DNA of 11,878 bases. It comes from Burkholderiales bacterium. GTDB taxonomy: Bacteria > Pseudomonadota > Gammaproteobacteria > Burkholderiales > Burkholderiaceae_C. Under the pieces are notes generated by a model. It saw only the letters and a list, made by a program, of their open reading frames with translations. It was not told the DNA's origin and did not search any database. The stretch is from contig JANXTP010000225.1 in NCBI GenBank assembly GCA_025352345.1, positions 1 to 11,878 on the forward strand, read 5' to 3'. The position numbers and the translations under genes were made by a program. Positions 1-7,211 of the stretch are shown here, one piece after another. Position 1 is the first letter of the stretch, and every line of letters starts with the position of its first letter.

Positions 1-2149
1 CGACGCGCAGCGCGCTCGCGCTGAGCTCGCCTTGTGTCGTGATCGCTGGCCAGCGCCCGTCGACCGTTGCCGATGCCGTCAGCGCGCCCGCCAGCGCCGC
101 ATCGGAGCCCGATGCCTGTACGAGGCGCCACAGCGGTTCGAAGGCGGCCAGTGCCGGGGCGTCCAGCTTGGTGGTCCAGTGATCGGTGCTGCCATTCGCA
201 GCGCCGGGGTGGGCGGTGGTGTCGAAGCGGCCCTGCGCCTGCAGCCGGTTGTCGGCCACTTGCAGGGCCAGTGCGGCTTCGGCGTGGCTGCTGTCGAGGC
301 TGCGCAGGCTCGCGCTGCCATCGACCGGCGCACCACCGACCACGCTGCGCACCAGCGCGAGCTGGGCGTTGCCGCGCCATGCGGTCAGCGGTGCGCTGCG
401 GTCGGTGGGCAGCGTCAGGTCGAAATCGCCCGTCGCGTTGATGCGGTTGGTGCCGCGGCGCCACGGTGAATCGGTGCGGCCCGGCCACCACGGCAGCGGA
501 TCGAAATCGACCAGTGTGGCGCGGCCCTTGGCCTGCCACGGTTCAGTGGTCGAGGTGCGGCGGGCCTCGCCGGCCAGTGTGGCCAGCGCGCCGCCGGCGC
601 TGGCGCGGGCCTCGCGCAGCGTCAGGTGCAGTGCGTCGGCGAGCGCGTCGAGCTTGAACTGCACCGTCTTGCCGGCGGTGTCGACCTGGCCCGAGCCGAC
701 CGGCGGTGACAGCGCACCAGTCAGGTCGAGTTGCACCTCGATCTGCGGCCTGGCGTTGGCGAATGTGCTTGCTGGCGACGATGCGGCGGCGACGACCGCG
801 GGCGCCAAGGCCGCGCCGGTCGGTGTCACGACGACCAGCGACAGCGGCCCGCCGATCAGCATCGCTGGCGCACGCGCATCGAGCAGCGAGGGCTGCAATG
901 CCTTCAGGGTGGCGGTCAGCGTCGAACGATCGGTGTGCCAGCGGCCGTTGCCCGACAAGGTGCCCGCTGCTTGCGCCTGCGTGCCGAACTCGGCGTCGAA
1001 GGCCTTCAATTCCAACGTGGTCGGGTCGTCGGCACGGGCACGCAGTTCGGCCTTCAGGTGGCGCAGCGGCACGAAGCCATCGTTCCAGCGGCCGGCCACC
1101 TCGTTGCCGAGCGCGATCTGTACAGAGATCGGTTGGTCGATGGCGGTGCTCTGCACCGTCACTTGCCCTGTCAATGCGGTGACCGGCGCTGAGTGGCTCA
1201 GCGCCGACACGTCGAGGGCATGGGTCTGAGCCTGCAGGTCGGCCAACGGCCAGGCGGCGAAGGGCCGCAAGCCCGCTTGCGCGGTCAGCGATTGCGCAGG
1301 GTGCGTCGTCGTGGCTGGCGACTGCACGCTGGCGTTCAGCGTCGGCGCGTCCAGCGGGCCGGCCAGTGCGAGCATGGCCTGCCAGGCGGCGAGGTCGATC
1401 GACGACGCAGGCGGTGGTGTTGCAGGCGCCGATCCAGAGGCGGGTGGCGTTGTGGCCTGAGCGTGGGCTTGCGACAGGTCCAGCTTCACGTCCAACGCGA
1501 ACGGCGCGCGGGTGGCGATGCGGGCTGCACCGCGCGCCTGCAGCCGATCCCAGGCCGCGCTCAGCGCGTCGATGCGGTGTTCGTCACCGTCGGCCGCACC
1601 CAACTGAACGCGGGCGCGCAGATCTCGCAGCGGGTTGTCGCCCAACGCGCCGGCGTACAAAGCGCCCACCTGCAGCGACTCGACCTCGACCTGCACCGGC
1701 AGGTGCAGCCGGGTCGGCGCGGTCATCGGGCCGTCGCTCGGGGCCATCAGCACATCGATGCGCGAGGCATGCAGCTCAGCAAACGACACCCGTGCCCACA
1801 GGCCCGGGGCCTCGCTGCGCGCCAGCTGCAGGCCACGCCAGCCCAGGCCGGTGAGCACGATCTGGTCGTTGCCGGACAGCTTCACCACCACCCGCCCGGT
1901 CTCGAAATCACCCAGCAGCACGCCACGCGGTGCGGTGACCTCGATCCCCGGCAGCCGCGCCACCACCCACGCGCTGCCGGCCTCGCTGCGCACTGCCCAC
2001 CACAGGCCCGCGCCCAGCGCGCCGACGATCAGCGCCAGCGACAACAGACCGAGCACCGCGGTCCACAGCCCCCAGCGCGGCTTGCGGCGTGGCGCTGACG
2101 CTGGTGTGGTCGGCATTGCTTGTGCAGCGATGTCTTCGTTGTCGGTCAA
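1..2149 (-). CDS. tamB: TamB, translocation and assembly module inner membrane subunit (N-terminal part, cut by window edge)
   Basis: TamB is an AsmA-like protein anchored in the inner membrane that spans the periplasm as a long beta-taco and works with TamA in outer membrane protein assembly and lipid transport. The frame reads without a stop from 2149 to the left edge (716 codons). Family members are usually 1200-1500 residues, so the conserved C-terminal TamB domain lies outside. A basic stretch (RRKPRW, residues 21-26) is followed by one membrane segment at about 27-51 (GLWTAVLGLLSLALIVGALG). Then comes the typical N-terminal TamB region with LPGIEVTAPRGVLLGDFETG, and after that long beta-rich, low-conservation sequence. 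The TTG start overlaps the tamA stop as TTGA, with a GGGG stretch 8 bp upstream as a possible ribosome site. An in-frame ATG at 2116 (residue 12) is the alternative start. Identity rests on position after tamA and on the N-terminal architecture. Confidence 0.85.
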   Translation of the reverse strand, partial: MTDNEDIAAQAMPTTPASAPRRKPRWGLWTAVLGLLSLALIVGALGAGLWWAVRSEAGSAWVVARLPGIEVTAPRGVLLGDFETGRVVVKLSGNDQIVLTGLGWRGLQLARSEAPGLWARVSFAELHASRIDVLMAPSDGPMTAPTRLHLPVQVEVESLQVGALYAGALGDNPLRDLRARVQLGAADGDEHRIDALSAAWDRLQARGAARIATRAPFALDVKLDLSQAHAQATTPPASGSAPATPPPASSIDLAAWQAMLALAGPLDAPTLNASVQSPATTTHPAQSLTAQAGLRPFAAWPLADLQAQTHALDVSALSHSAPVTALTGQVTVQSTAIDQPISVQIALGNEVAGRWNDGFVPLRHLKAELRARADDPTTLELKAFDAEFGTQAQAAGTLSGNGRWHTDRSTLTATLKALQPSLLDARAPAMLIGGPLSLVVVTPTGAALAPAVVAAASSPASTFANARPQIEVQLDLTGALSPPVGSGQVDTAGKTVQFKLDALADALHLTLREARASAGGALATLAGEARRTSTTEPWQAKGRATLVDFDPLPWWPGRTDSPWRRGTNRINATGDFDLTLPTDRSAPLTAWRGNAQLALVRSVVGGAPVDGSASLRSLDSSHAEAALALQVADNRLQAQGRFDTTAHPGAANGSTDHWTTKLDAPALAAFEPLWRLVQASGSDAALAGALTASATVDGRWPAITTQGELSASALRV

Positions 2150-4098
2150 AACGCAATCCCCACGCTCAGGTGCAGGCGCACTTGGCGCACCTCGTCGCCA
2201 TAGGCCAGGTCCATCCGCAACGGGCCGACCGGGCTGCGCCAGCGCAGCCCGACACCGTAGCCCAGCACCGGGTGCAAGTTCTTCCAGTGATCGGCCGCGT
2301 TGCCGGCATCGATGAAGGCCGCGCCCCACAGGGACGGAAACCGGTCCGAGATCGGGTGGGCGACCTCGGCGCTGCCGGTGAGCAGCACGCGACCGCTGAG
2401 CAGAGCGCCGGCGACCTTGGGCCCGAGCGAGCGGTAAGCGTAGCCGCGCACCGAGTCGTCACCGCCGGCGCGAAACAGGAGCGTGTCCGGGATGCCGACC
2501 TGGCTGCTGGCCAGCACCTCGCCGCCTTCGAGTCGCGCGGTGGCGAACCAGGCGCCGCCGAGCGGTCGGTAGTGGGTGTAGCGGCCGTAGACGCGGCCGA
2601 ACGGACCGCTGTTCTCGTTGCTGGTGCCGCTGATCGCATAACCGCCCGCCACCTCGGCCGAGAAGGTGTAGCCCTCGGTGGGCAGCAGCACGCTGTCGAG
2701 GTCGCGGTAGACCCAATGGTAGTTGCCGGTGACCGCGTTGTTGTCCACCGTGGTGGTCCCGGTGTTGGAGGTGGTGTCCAGGCGTGAATGTGTGGCCTCG
2801 ATGTAGTACAGCCGCTCGATCTGCGTGGTGTCCTGGGTGCGGCCGATCCGCGCGGTCCACGAGTTTCGTACCTCGTTGACGGTTTTCAGCTGCTCGGCGC
2901 TGCCGGCGATCAGGTTGCGGTACAGCCCTTCCAGCGGGTACGAGGTCAGCTCACCGGTCCATGACTTCAATTTCGGGCCGAGCTCCAGCTTGTTCTTGGC
3001 AATCCACTCCCAGCCGAACGGCTGCCGGTGCGTGTGTTCGAAGGTGACACGCGGGCCGGTGTTGGCGCTGTAGCCGGTACCGAAGGTGGCCTGCTGCAGC
3101 GGCAGTTCGCGCAGTTGCACATTGACCGGTGCGGCTTCGGCGGTGGCCGGGTCGGCGTCGAGCACCACCGAGGCACCCTCGAACAGGCCGCTCTTCTGCA
3201 GGCGCTCCTGGAAGTCGATCAGCTGGGACTCGCGGTAGGGCGCGCCGAGCTTCAGCAGCGACAGCTGCTGCACGCTGGTTTCGCCGTAGCGCTGCAGTCC
3301 GCTGATTCGCACCGGCCCAAGCCGGTACAGCACGCCACTGTCGGCGGCGACATCGAGCTGGACCTTGTTGGTCTGCGCATCAACGCGTGCGCTCGAGCTG
3401 CTGAGGGTGGCCGCCGGGTAGCCGTCGGCGCGCAGCTTGGCGAGGGCATTGTTCTTCGCACCGTTCCACTCGGACTGCTGGAACGGCAGGTCGGGTGGCA
3501 ATCGCCAGCCATTTCGCACCTGGGCGATCAGCACCTTGGCATCGAGCGAGCCGGCCTCGGCCGCCTGCTGCAATGGGCCTTGTGCCGTGAAGGCGAAATG
3601 GTCGACGATGGCGCGCGGGCCGGGTTTGACCCGCACCCGCAGCAAGGGCAGGGTCTGCGGTGCGGCGCTGGCGCTGGACGACGCAGAGGCGGCATCTTGC
3701 GCCACTTCGGCGCGCTCGCGTGCCGCGTTGGCACCGCCGCCATTGACGCGTGCCACCGTCACCTCTGGATTGAAGTAGCCCTCGGTTTCGAGCAGTGCGC
3801 GCGCCTGCGCTGGTGCGGCGGCGATCAGCCGGTCGATTTCGGCTGGGGTGATGTCCTCGCTCTGCGGCACGTTCTTAAAGCGCGACAGGTCGAGGTAGGT
3901 CTGCAGCAGGGTGCGCAACTCGCTGGGGGCCTCGATGTCGAGCCGGTACACCGCCACCGAGGGCTTGGCCGCGGCGCTCAACGCAGCGCCGTCCGCCGGC
4001 GGCTCGTCATCGAAGAGCTTCTTCACGCTGGCACAGCCACCAACGCCCAGCAGCAGGGCGTAGCAGCCGAGCGTTGCCGCGATTCGTGACCACCTCAT
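2146..4098 (-). CDS. tamA: TamA, Omp85-family outer membrane assembly factor
   Basis: Outer membrane barrel partner of TamB in the translocation and assembly module, related to BamA. The 650-residue product has an export signal at 1-21. POTRA-like domains lie at about 48-168, 165-255 and 257-333, and a 16-strand-type barrel at about 335-650 ends in phenylalanine (LSVGIAF), as outer membrane barrels do. The Omp85 VRGY motif is at 550-553 (GGDDSVRGYAY). POTRA1 carries an Ala/Ser-rich loop at about 129-149. The start was set at 4098 because the ATG overlaps the upstream gene's stop as ATGA and is followed at once by a signal sequence. The frame is open further upstream to 4269, but that stretch lies inside the vWA gene and does not look like protein. 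The signal ends VGGC-AS, which fits a lipobox with Cys22 lipidated; the E. coli protein is not lipidated. Downstream tamB is translationally coupled. Confidence 0.92.
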   Translation of the reverse strand: MRWSRIAATLGCYALLLGVGGCASVKKLFDDEPPADGAALSAAAKPSVAVYRLDIEAPSELRTLLQTYLDLSRFKNVPQSEDITPAEIDRLIAAAPAQARALLETEGYFNPEVTVARVNGGGANAARERAEVAQDAASASSSASAAPQTLPLLRVRVKPGPRAIVDHFAFTAQGPLQQAAEAGSLDAKVLIAQVRNGWRLPPDLPFQQSEWNGAKNNALAKLRADGYPAATLSSSSARVDAQTNKVQLDVAADSGVLYRLGPVRISGLQRYGETSVQQLSLLKLGAPYRESQLIDFQERLQKSGLFEGASVVLDADPATAEAAPVNVQLRELPLQQATFGTGYSANTGPRVTFEHTHRQPFGWEWIAKNKLELGPKLKSWTGELTSYPLEGLYRNLIAGSAEQLKTVNEVRNSWTARIGRTQDTTQIERLYYIEATHSRLDTTSNTGTTTVDNNAVTGNYHWVYRDLDSVLLPTEGYTFSAEVAGGYAISGTSNENSGPFGRVYGRYTHYRPLGGAWFATARLEGGEVLASSQVGIPDTLLFRAGGDDSVRGYAYRSLGPKVAGALLSGRVLLTGSAEVAHPISDRFPSLWGAAFIDAGNAADHWKNLHPVLGYGVGLRWRSPVGPLRMDLAYGDEVRQVRLHLSVGIAF

Positions 4099-5285
4099 CG
4101 GCTGAGGGTGCGCATGGCCGCGTCCAGGCCAGGCAGGGTCAACGGGTACATGCGCTGGTTCATCAGCTGCTGGATCAGCCCGATGCTCTGGCGGTAGCTC
4201 CACAGCGCTTGCGGCTCGGGGTTGATCCAGACGAATTTGGGGAAAGCCTGCGTCAGCCGCTGCAGCCATTCGGCGCCGGGCTCGCCGTTGTGGTGCTCGA
4301 CGCTGCCGCCGGGCTGCAGGATTTCATAGGGGCTCATCGTTGCGTCGCCAACGAAGATCAGCTTGTAGTCCCGGTTGTACTTGCGCAGGATGTCGTGTGT
4401 TGCAAACCGCTCGCTGTGGCGGCGCTGGTTGTTCCGCCACATGAAGTCGTAGACGCAGTTGTGGAAGTAATAGAACTCCAGGTGCTTGAACGCCGACTTG
4501 GCGGCGCTGAAGATCTCCTCAACGCGGTGCACGTGGTCGTCCATCGTGCCGCCCACATCCATCAACAGCAGCACCTTGACGTGGTTGTGCCGCTCCGGAA
4601 CCATCTTCAGGTCGAGGCGGCCCGCGTTCGCTGCGGTGGCGCGGATGGTGTCGTCAAGGTCCAGCTCGTCGGCCGAGCCCTGGCGCGCGAAACGCCGCAG
4701 CTTGCGCAGCGCCACCTGGATGTGCCGCGTGCCGAGCTCGGCGTTGGCGTCGTAGTCCTTGAAGCGGCGCTGGTCCCAGACCTTGACCGCGCTGCGCTGC
4801 CGGCTCTTGTCCTGCCCGACGCGGATGCCTTGCGGGTTGACGCCGTAGGCGCCGAACGGGCTGGTGCCGCCGGTGCCTATCCATTTGCTGCCGCCCTGGT
4901 GGCGTTCCTTCTGCTCCTCGAAGCGCTTCTTCAAGGTTTCCATCAACTCGTCCCAGCCCATCTTCTCGATGGTGGCTTTTTCTTCCGGGCTCAGTTCAAG
5001 CTCGAGCACCTTGCTCAGCCATTCGAGCGGGATGTCCTGCTCGAAATCGGTCAGCGCCTCGACGCCCTTGAAGTAGATGGCAAAGGCCTGGTCGAAGCGG
5101 TTGAACAGCGTTTCGTCCTTGACCAACGTGGTGCGCGCCAGCAGGTAGAAGTTGTCGAGCGTGGGGCCGCCTGCCGCCTCGTCGTCGAGCACACCGGCCT
5201 TCAGCGCTTCGAGCAGCGTCAGGTACTCGCGCACTGACACCTTCAGTTTCGCGTCGCGCAACGACAGAAAGAAATCGATCAACAC
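4095..5285 (-). CDS. vWA domain protein, CoxE-like (COG3825 family)
   Basis: A cytosolic von Willebrand factor A protein of the type that partners MoxR AAA+ ATPases in maturing or remodelling other proteins; its client is unknown. The 396-residue product begins MLIDFFLSLRDAKLKVSVRE, as family members do. A conserved GTGGTSPFGAYG segment sits at 137-148. The metal-site (MIDAS) motif is D243-V-G-G-T247, the DVGG(S/T)MDDH variant of DxSxS. LIFVGDATMSPYEI follows in the vWA fold, and the C-terminus carries WINPEP and LWSYRQSIGLIQQL. The GTG start at 5285 was chosen from the conserved MLIDFF beginning. An in-frame GTG at 5324 would add 13 residues with no family-like sequence, and no strong ribosome site marks either. 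The stop overlaps the tamA start (ATGA). The neighbouring moxR gene is its expected partner. Confidence 0.9.
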   Translation of the reverse strand: MLIDFFLSLRDAKLKVSVREYLTLLEALKAGVLDDEAAGGPTLDNFYLLARTTLVKDETLFNRFDQAFAIYFKGVEALTDFEQDIPLEWLSKVLELELSPEEKATIEKMGWDELMETLKKRFEEQKERHQGGSKWIGTGGTSPFGAYGVNPQGIRVGQDKSRQRSAVKVWDQRRFKDYDANAELGTRHIQVALRKLRRFARQGSADELDLDDTIRATAANAGRLDLKMVPERHNHVKVLLLMDVGGTMDDHVHRVEEIFSAAKSAFKHLEFYYFHNCVYDFMWRNNQRRHSERFATHDILRKYNRDYKLIFVGDATMSPYEILQPGGSVEHHNGEPGAEWLQRLTQAFPKFVWINPEPQALWSYRQSIGLIQQLMNQRMYPLTLPGLDAAMRTLSR

Positions 5286-5371
5286 GGCGCAGCGTCCGGA
5301 ATGCGCATCTGCTGATCGTGCCACTTGCTCGGGTCGGTCAGCGTGGCCACGTCGCTCGCCCGACCGCTCAA
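5279..5371 (-). CDS. possible 30-residue small ORF between moxR and the vWA gene
   Basis: The gap between moxR and the vWA gene is filled by an open frame that starts with TTG overlapping the moxR stop (TTGA) and ends with a TGA overlapping the first codons of the vWA gene. The product would be 30 residues, hydrophilic, with DPSKWHDQQMRIP near its end and no membrane segment. By my count GC is about 63%, 57% and 83% at codon positions 1, 2 and 3, the pattern of real coding sequence in this genome. It could be a small protein, a coupling leader that carries ribosomes to the vWA gene, or a frameshifted C-terminal extension of MoxR. I recognise no family and cannot exclude chance. Confidence 0.3.
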   Translation of the reverse strand: MSGRASDVATLTDPSKWHDQQMRIPDAAPC

Positions 5372-6222
5372 CGGCGCTGCCGCTGCATGAACACCAGCTT
5401 CTCGAACAGAGAGGTGTCCTGCTCGGTCTTCAGCAGGGCCCCGAGCAACGGCGGCACGACCACCGCGTCGTCCTGGCTTTGCAGTGCGGCCAGCGGGATG
5501 TCCTCGGCGACCAGCAGTTTCAGCCAGTCGAGCAGTTCGGAGGTCGACGGCTTCTTCCTCAGGCCGGGCAGGTTGCGCACTTCGTAGAAGCGCTGCAGCG
5601 CGGCGACCAGCAAGTTCTTCTTCAGGTTGGGGAAGTGCACTTCGACGATGCGTTGCATGGTCGCCGCGTCGGGAAACTGGATGTAATGGAAGAAGCAGCG
5701 GCGCAGGAAGGCATCAGGCAGTTCCTTCTCATTGTTCGAGGTGATGAAGACCAGCGGTCGGTGCACTGCGCGGATCAGCTCGCGCGTCTCGTACACATAG
5801 AACTCCATCCGGTCGATCTCGCGCAGCAGATCGTTCGGGAACTCGATGTCGGCCTTGTCGATTTCATCGATCAGCAGCGCTACCGGCTGCTCGGCGGTGA
5901 AGGCCTTCCACAACACGCCCTGCACGATGTAGTTGCGGATGTCGTGCACCTTCGTGCCGCCGTCGATGTTGGCCAGCTGGCTGTCGCGCAACCGGCTCAC
6001 CGCGTCGTATTCGTATAGGCCCTGCTGGGCCTTGGTGGTGCTCTTGATGTGCCACTGCAGCAGCGGCATGCCCAGCGCCTTGGCAACCTCTTCGGCCAGC
6101 ATCGTCTTGCCGGTGCCCGGTTCACCCTTGACGAGCAATGGGCGCTTCAGCGTGGCGGCGGCGTTGACCGCGAGCATCAGATCGTCGGTAGCGACGTAGT
6201 CTTGCGTGCCTTTGAACTTCAT
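5368..6222 (-). CDS. MoxR-family AAA+ ATPase
   Basis: A cytosolic MoxR-type AAA+ ATPase (COG0714), which uses ATP hydrolysis to remodel or activate client proteins, usually with a vWA partner; the next gene encodes one. The 284-residue product is of normal length. Walker A is GEPGTGKT at 33-40, Walker B ALLIDEIDKAD at about 115-125, sensor 1 ITSNNEKELPD at 160-170, and the conserved LRRCFFHYIQFPD follows with a likely arginine finger near 174-175. The ATG start lies directly before the family-typical MKFKGT..Y. Only a weak ribosome site (AGCGAC) precedes it. It is the first gene of the minus-strand operon. Its natural substrate cannot be read from sequence; the co-transcribed tamA and tamB raise the possibility of an envelope role. 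Confidence 0.93.
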   Translation of the reverse strand: MKFKGTQDYVATDDLMLAVNAAATLKRPLLVKGEPGTGKTMLAEEVAKALGMPLLQWHIKSTTKAQQGLYEYDAVSRLRDSQLANIDGGTKVHDIRNYIVQGVLWKAFTAEQPVALLIDEIDKADIEFPNDLLREIDRMEFYVYETRELIRAVHRPLVFITSNNEKELPDAFLRRCFFHYIQFPDAATMQRIVEVHFPNLKKNLLVAALQRFYEVRNLPGLRKKPSTSELLDWLKLLVAEDIPLAALQSQDDAVVVPPLLGALLKTEQDTSLFEKLVFMQRQRR

Positions 6223-6263
6223 GTCGCTTTGCTGTCAGCCCGCAGGACCATCGGTGCCCAGGC

Positions 6264-6292
6264 AGTATAGAGAAACGAGGTCTGTCGCCGAA
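6264..6292 (-). promoter_or_regulatory. possible sigma-70 promoter for the moxR operon
   Basis: On the minus strand a TATACT hexamer (6269 to 6264) lies about 40 bp before the moxR start codon. Seventeen bases upstream is TTCGGC (6292 to 6287), a poor match to TTGACA. The -10 element is good and the -35 weak, so this is a tentative call based on position and one strong hexamer. Confidence 0.35.
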
Positions 6293-6314
6293 CCGTCAGG
6301 CTGTTCCTCGAGAC

Positions 6315-6343
6315 CTGGGGTTCCCTCGGGGGGGCTCTATACT
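6315..6343 (+). promoter_or_regulatory. possible sigma-70 promoter for the cytochrome c gene
   Basis: TATACT at 6338-6343 lies about 40 bp before the cytochrome start codon. The hexamer at the expected -35 spacing (CTGGGG, 6315-6320) does not match the consensus, so the element may need an activator or be a chance match. A second hexamer, GATACT, sits at 6346-6351. The mirror TATACT of the moxR promoter is about 75 bp away on the other strand. Confidence 0.35.
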
Positions 6344-6384
6344 TCGATACTGTTTTTCAACCCGCACTTCGTACTCGCCTGATC

Positions 6385-7044
6385 ATGAGACCACTGCATT
6401 CGCTCGCCCTGTCGTTGATGTTGATGTCCGGTGCTTTCAGCACCGCTGCGGTCGCGCAGGATGCCAAGGCCGGCGAAAACAAGGCCCAGTTGTGCATAGG
6501 CTGCCATGGCATCGTTGGCTACCAAGCCAGTTTCCCCGAGATCTACAAAGTGCCGAAGCTGGCTGGCCAGAGCGCGCCGTACATCGTGTCGGCACTGACC
6601 GCCTACAAAAAAGGCGACCGCCTGCATCCGACGATGCGCGGCATCGCCGCCACGCTGACCGACCAGGACATGGCCGATCTGGCGGCGTTCTACGAATCTC
6701 AGGGCAAGGATGCGTCGCCCGTGCCGTCGGGTCCGCCGAAATATGCCCCGTCGGCGCACGTGGCCGAATTGCTGAAGAAGGCGAACTGCACCTCCTGCCA
6801 CGGCGAGAATTTCAGCACGCCAATCTCGCCCACCTACCCGAAGATCGCCGGCCAGCATCCGGATTATCTGTACTTCGCGCTGAAGTCTTATCAGACCGAC
6901 GGCAATCCGCAGGTCGGACGCAAGAACCCGATCATGGGCGGCATGGCGCGTCAGTACACCCATGCCGAATTGAAGGAGCTGGCGGCTTATGTCGGCTCGC
7001 TGCCCGGCGCGCTGCAAACCGTGCCGCAATCGCGATTCCGCTGA
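6385..7044 (+). CDS. periplasmic di-haem cytochrome c (cytochrome c4 type)
   Basis: A soluble periplasmic electron carrier with two covalent haems, of the c4/c553 kind that passes electrons from the bc1 complex to terminal oxidases. The 219-residue precursor has a Sec signal cleaved after AAVA24. Two similar haem domains follow. The first has CIGCH at 37-41 and a probable axial methionine M84 (HPTMRGIA). The second has CTSCH at 135-139 and methionine M184 or M187 (NPIMGGMA). Both repeats share the K(L/I)AGQ..(Y/D)Y and SY(K/Q) pattern of c4 proteins. The ATG at 6385 is immediately followed by the signal peptide; there is no strong ribosome site. The gene stands alone, ended by the hairpin just downstream and divergent from moxR. 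Family is sure; the exact electron donor and acceptor are not visible. Confidence 0.93.
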   Translation: MRPLHSLALSLMLMSGAFSTAAVAQDAKAGENKAQLCIGCHGIVGYQASFPEIYKVPKLAGQSAPYIVSALTAYKKGDRLHPTMRGIAATLTDQDMADLAAFYESQGKDASPVPSGPPKYAPSAHVAELLKKANCTSCHGENFSTPISPTYPKIAGQHPDYLYFALKSYQTDGNPQVGRKNPIMGGMARQYTHAELKELAAYVGSLPGALQTVPQSRFR

Positions 7045-7074
7045 CACCGATGGCGGCTCTGTCGCCTCGCACCG

Positions 7075-7107
7075 AAAAAGGCCGCCCACCGAGGCGGCTT
7101 TTTCTTT
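7075..7107 (+). terminator. intrinsic terminator after the cytochrome c gene
   Basis: GCCGCC (7081-7086) pairs with GGCGGC (7093-7098) around a 6-base loop, CACCGA, and TTTTTCTTT follows. The A-run at 7075-7079 can extend the stem into the T-run, so the hairpin could also work from the minus strand. It begins 30 bases after the cytochrome stop codon, a classic rho-independent position. Confidence 0.85.
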
Positions 7108-7211
7108 GACGCGCCTCAAGTCAGCGCCTGCAAAAAGCCCTACCGTCTGAAGTCGGGAACCACGGGTACCGATATGGGCTGACGTGAACACTGAGCCGCA
7201 AGAAAGTCCCC

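Noticed and set aside
186..1229. Plus-strand open frame of 347 codons opposite tamB, and another at 1193-2098
   Set aside because: The minus-strand tamB frame is uninterrupted across the whole stretch and continues from a good membrane anchor. The plus-strand products are Arg/Ser/Ala-rich with no recognisable features.
3028..4089. Long plus-strand open frame of 353 codons opposite tamA, with similar ones at 2089-2787 and 4074-5237
   Set aside because: They mirror the codons of the minus-strand genes; high GC makes antisense frames stay open. The translations are Gly/Arg/Ala/Val-rich, show no domain motif, and tamA and the vWA gene on the other strand match known families throughout.
4099..4269. 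Upstream extension of tamA by 57 residues
   Set aside because: It lies within the vWA gene, is Pro/Ala-rich and would put the signal peptide in the middle of the protein. The ATG at 4098 gives both an export signal and an ATGA overlap.
5286..5324. Alternative GTG start adding 13 residues to the vWA protein
   Set aside because: The added residues do not resemble the family, whose members begin MLIDFF; the GTG at 5285 gives exactly that.
6337..7191. Minus-strand open frame of 284 codons opposite the cytochrome gene
   Set aside because: It lies over a clear di-haem cytochrome with both CXXCH motifs and crosses the terminator hairpin. The translation shows no family features.
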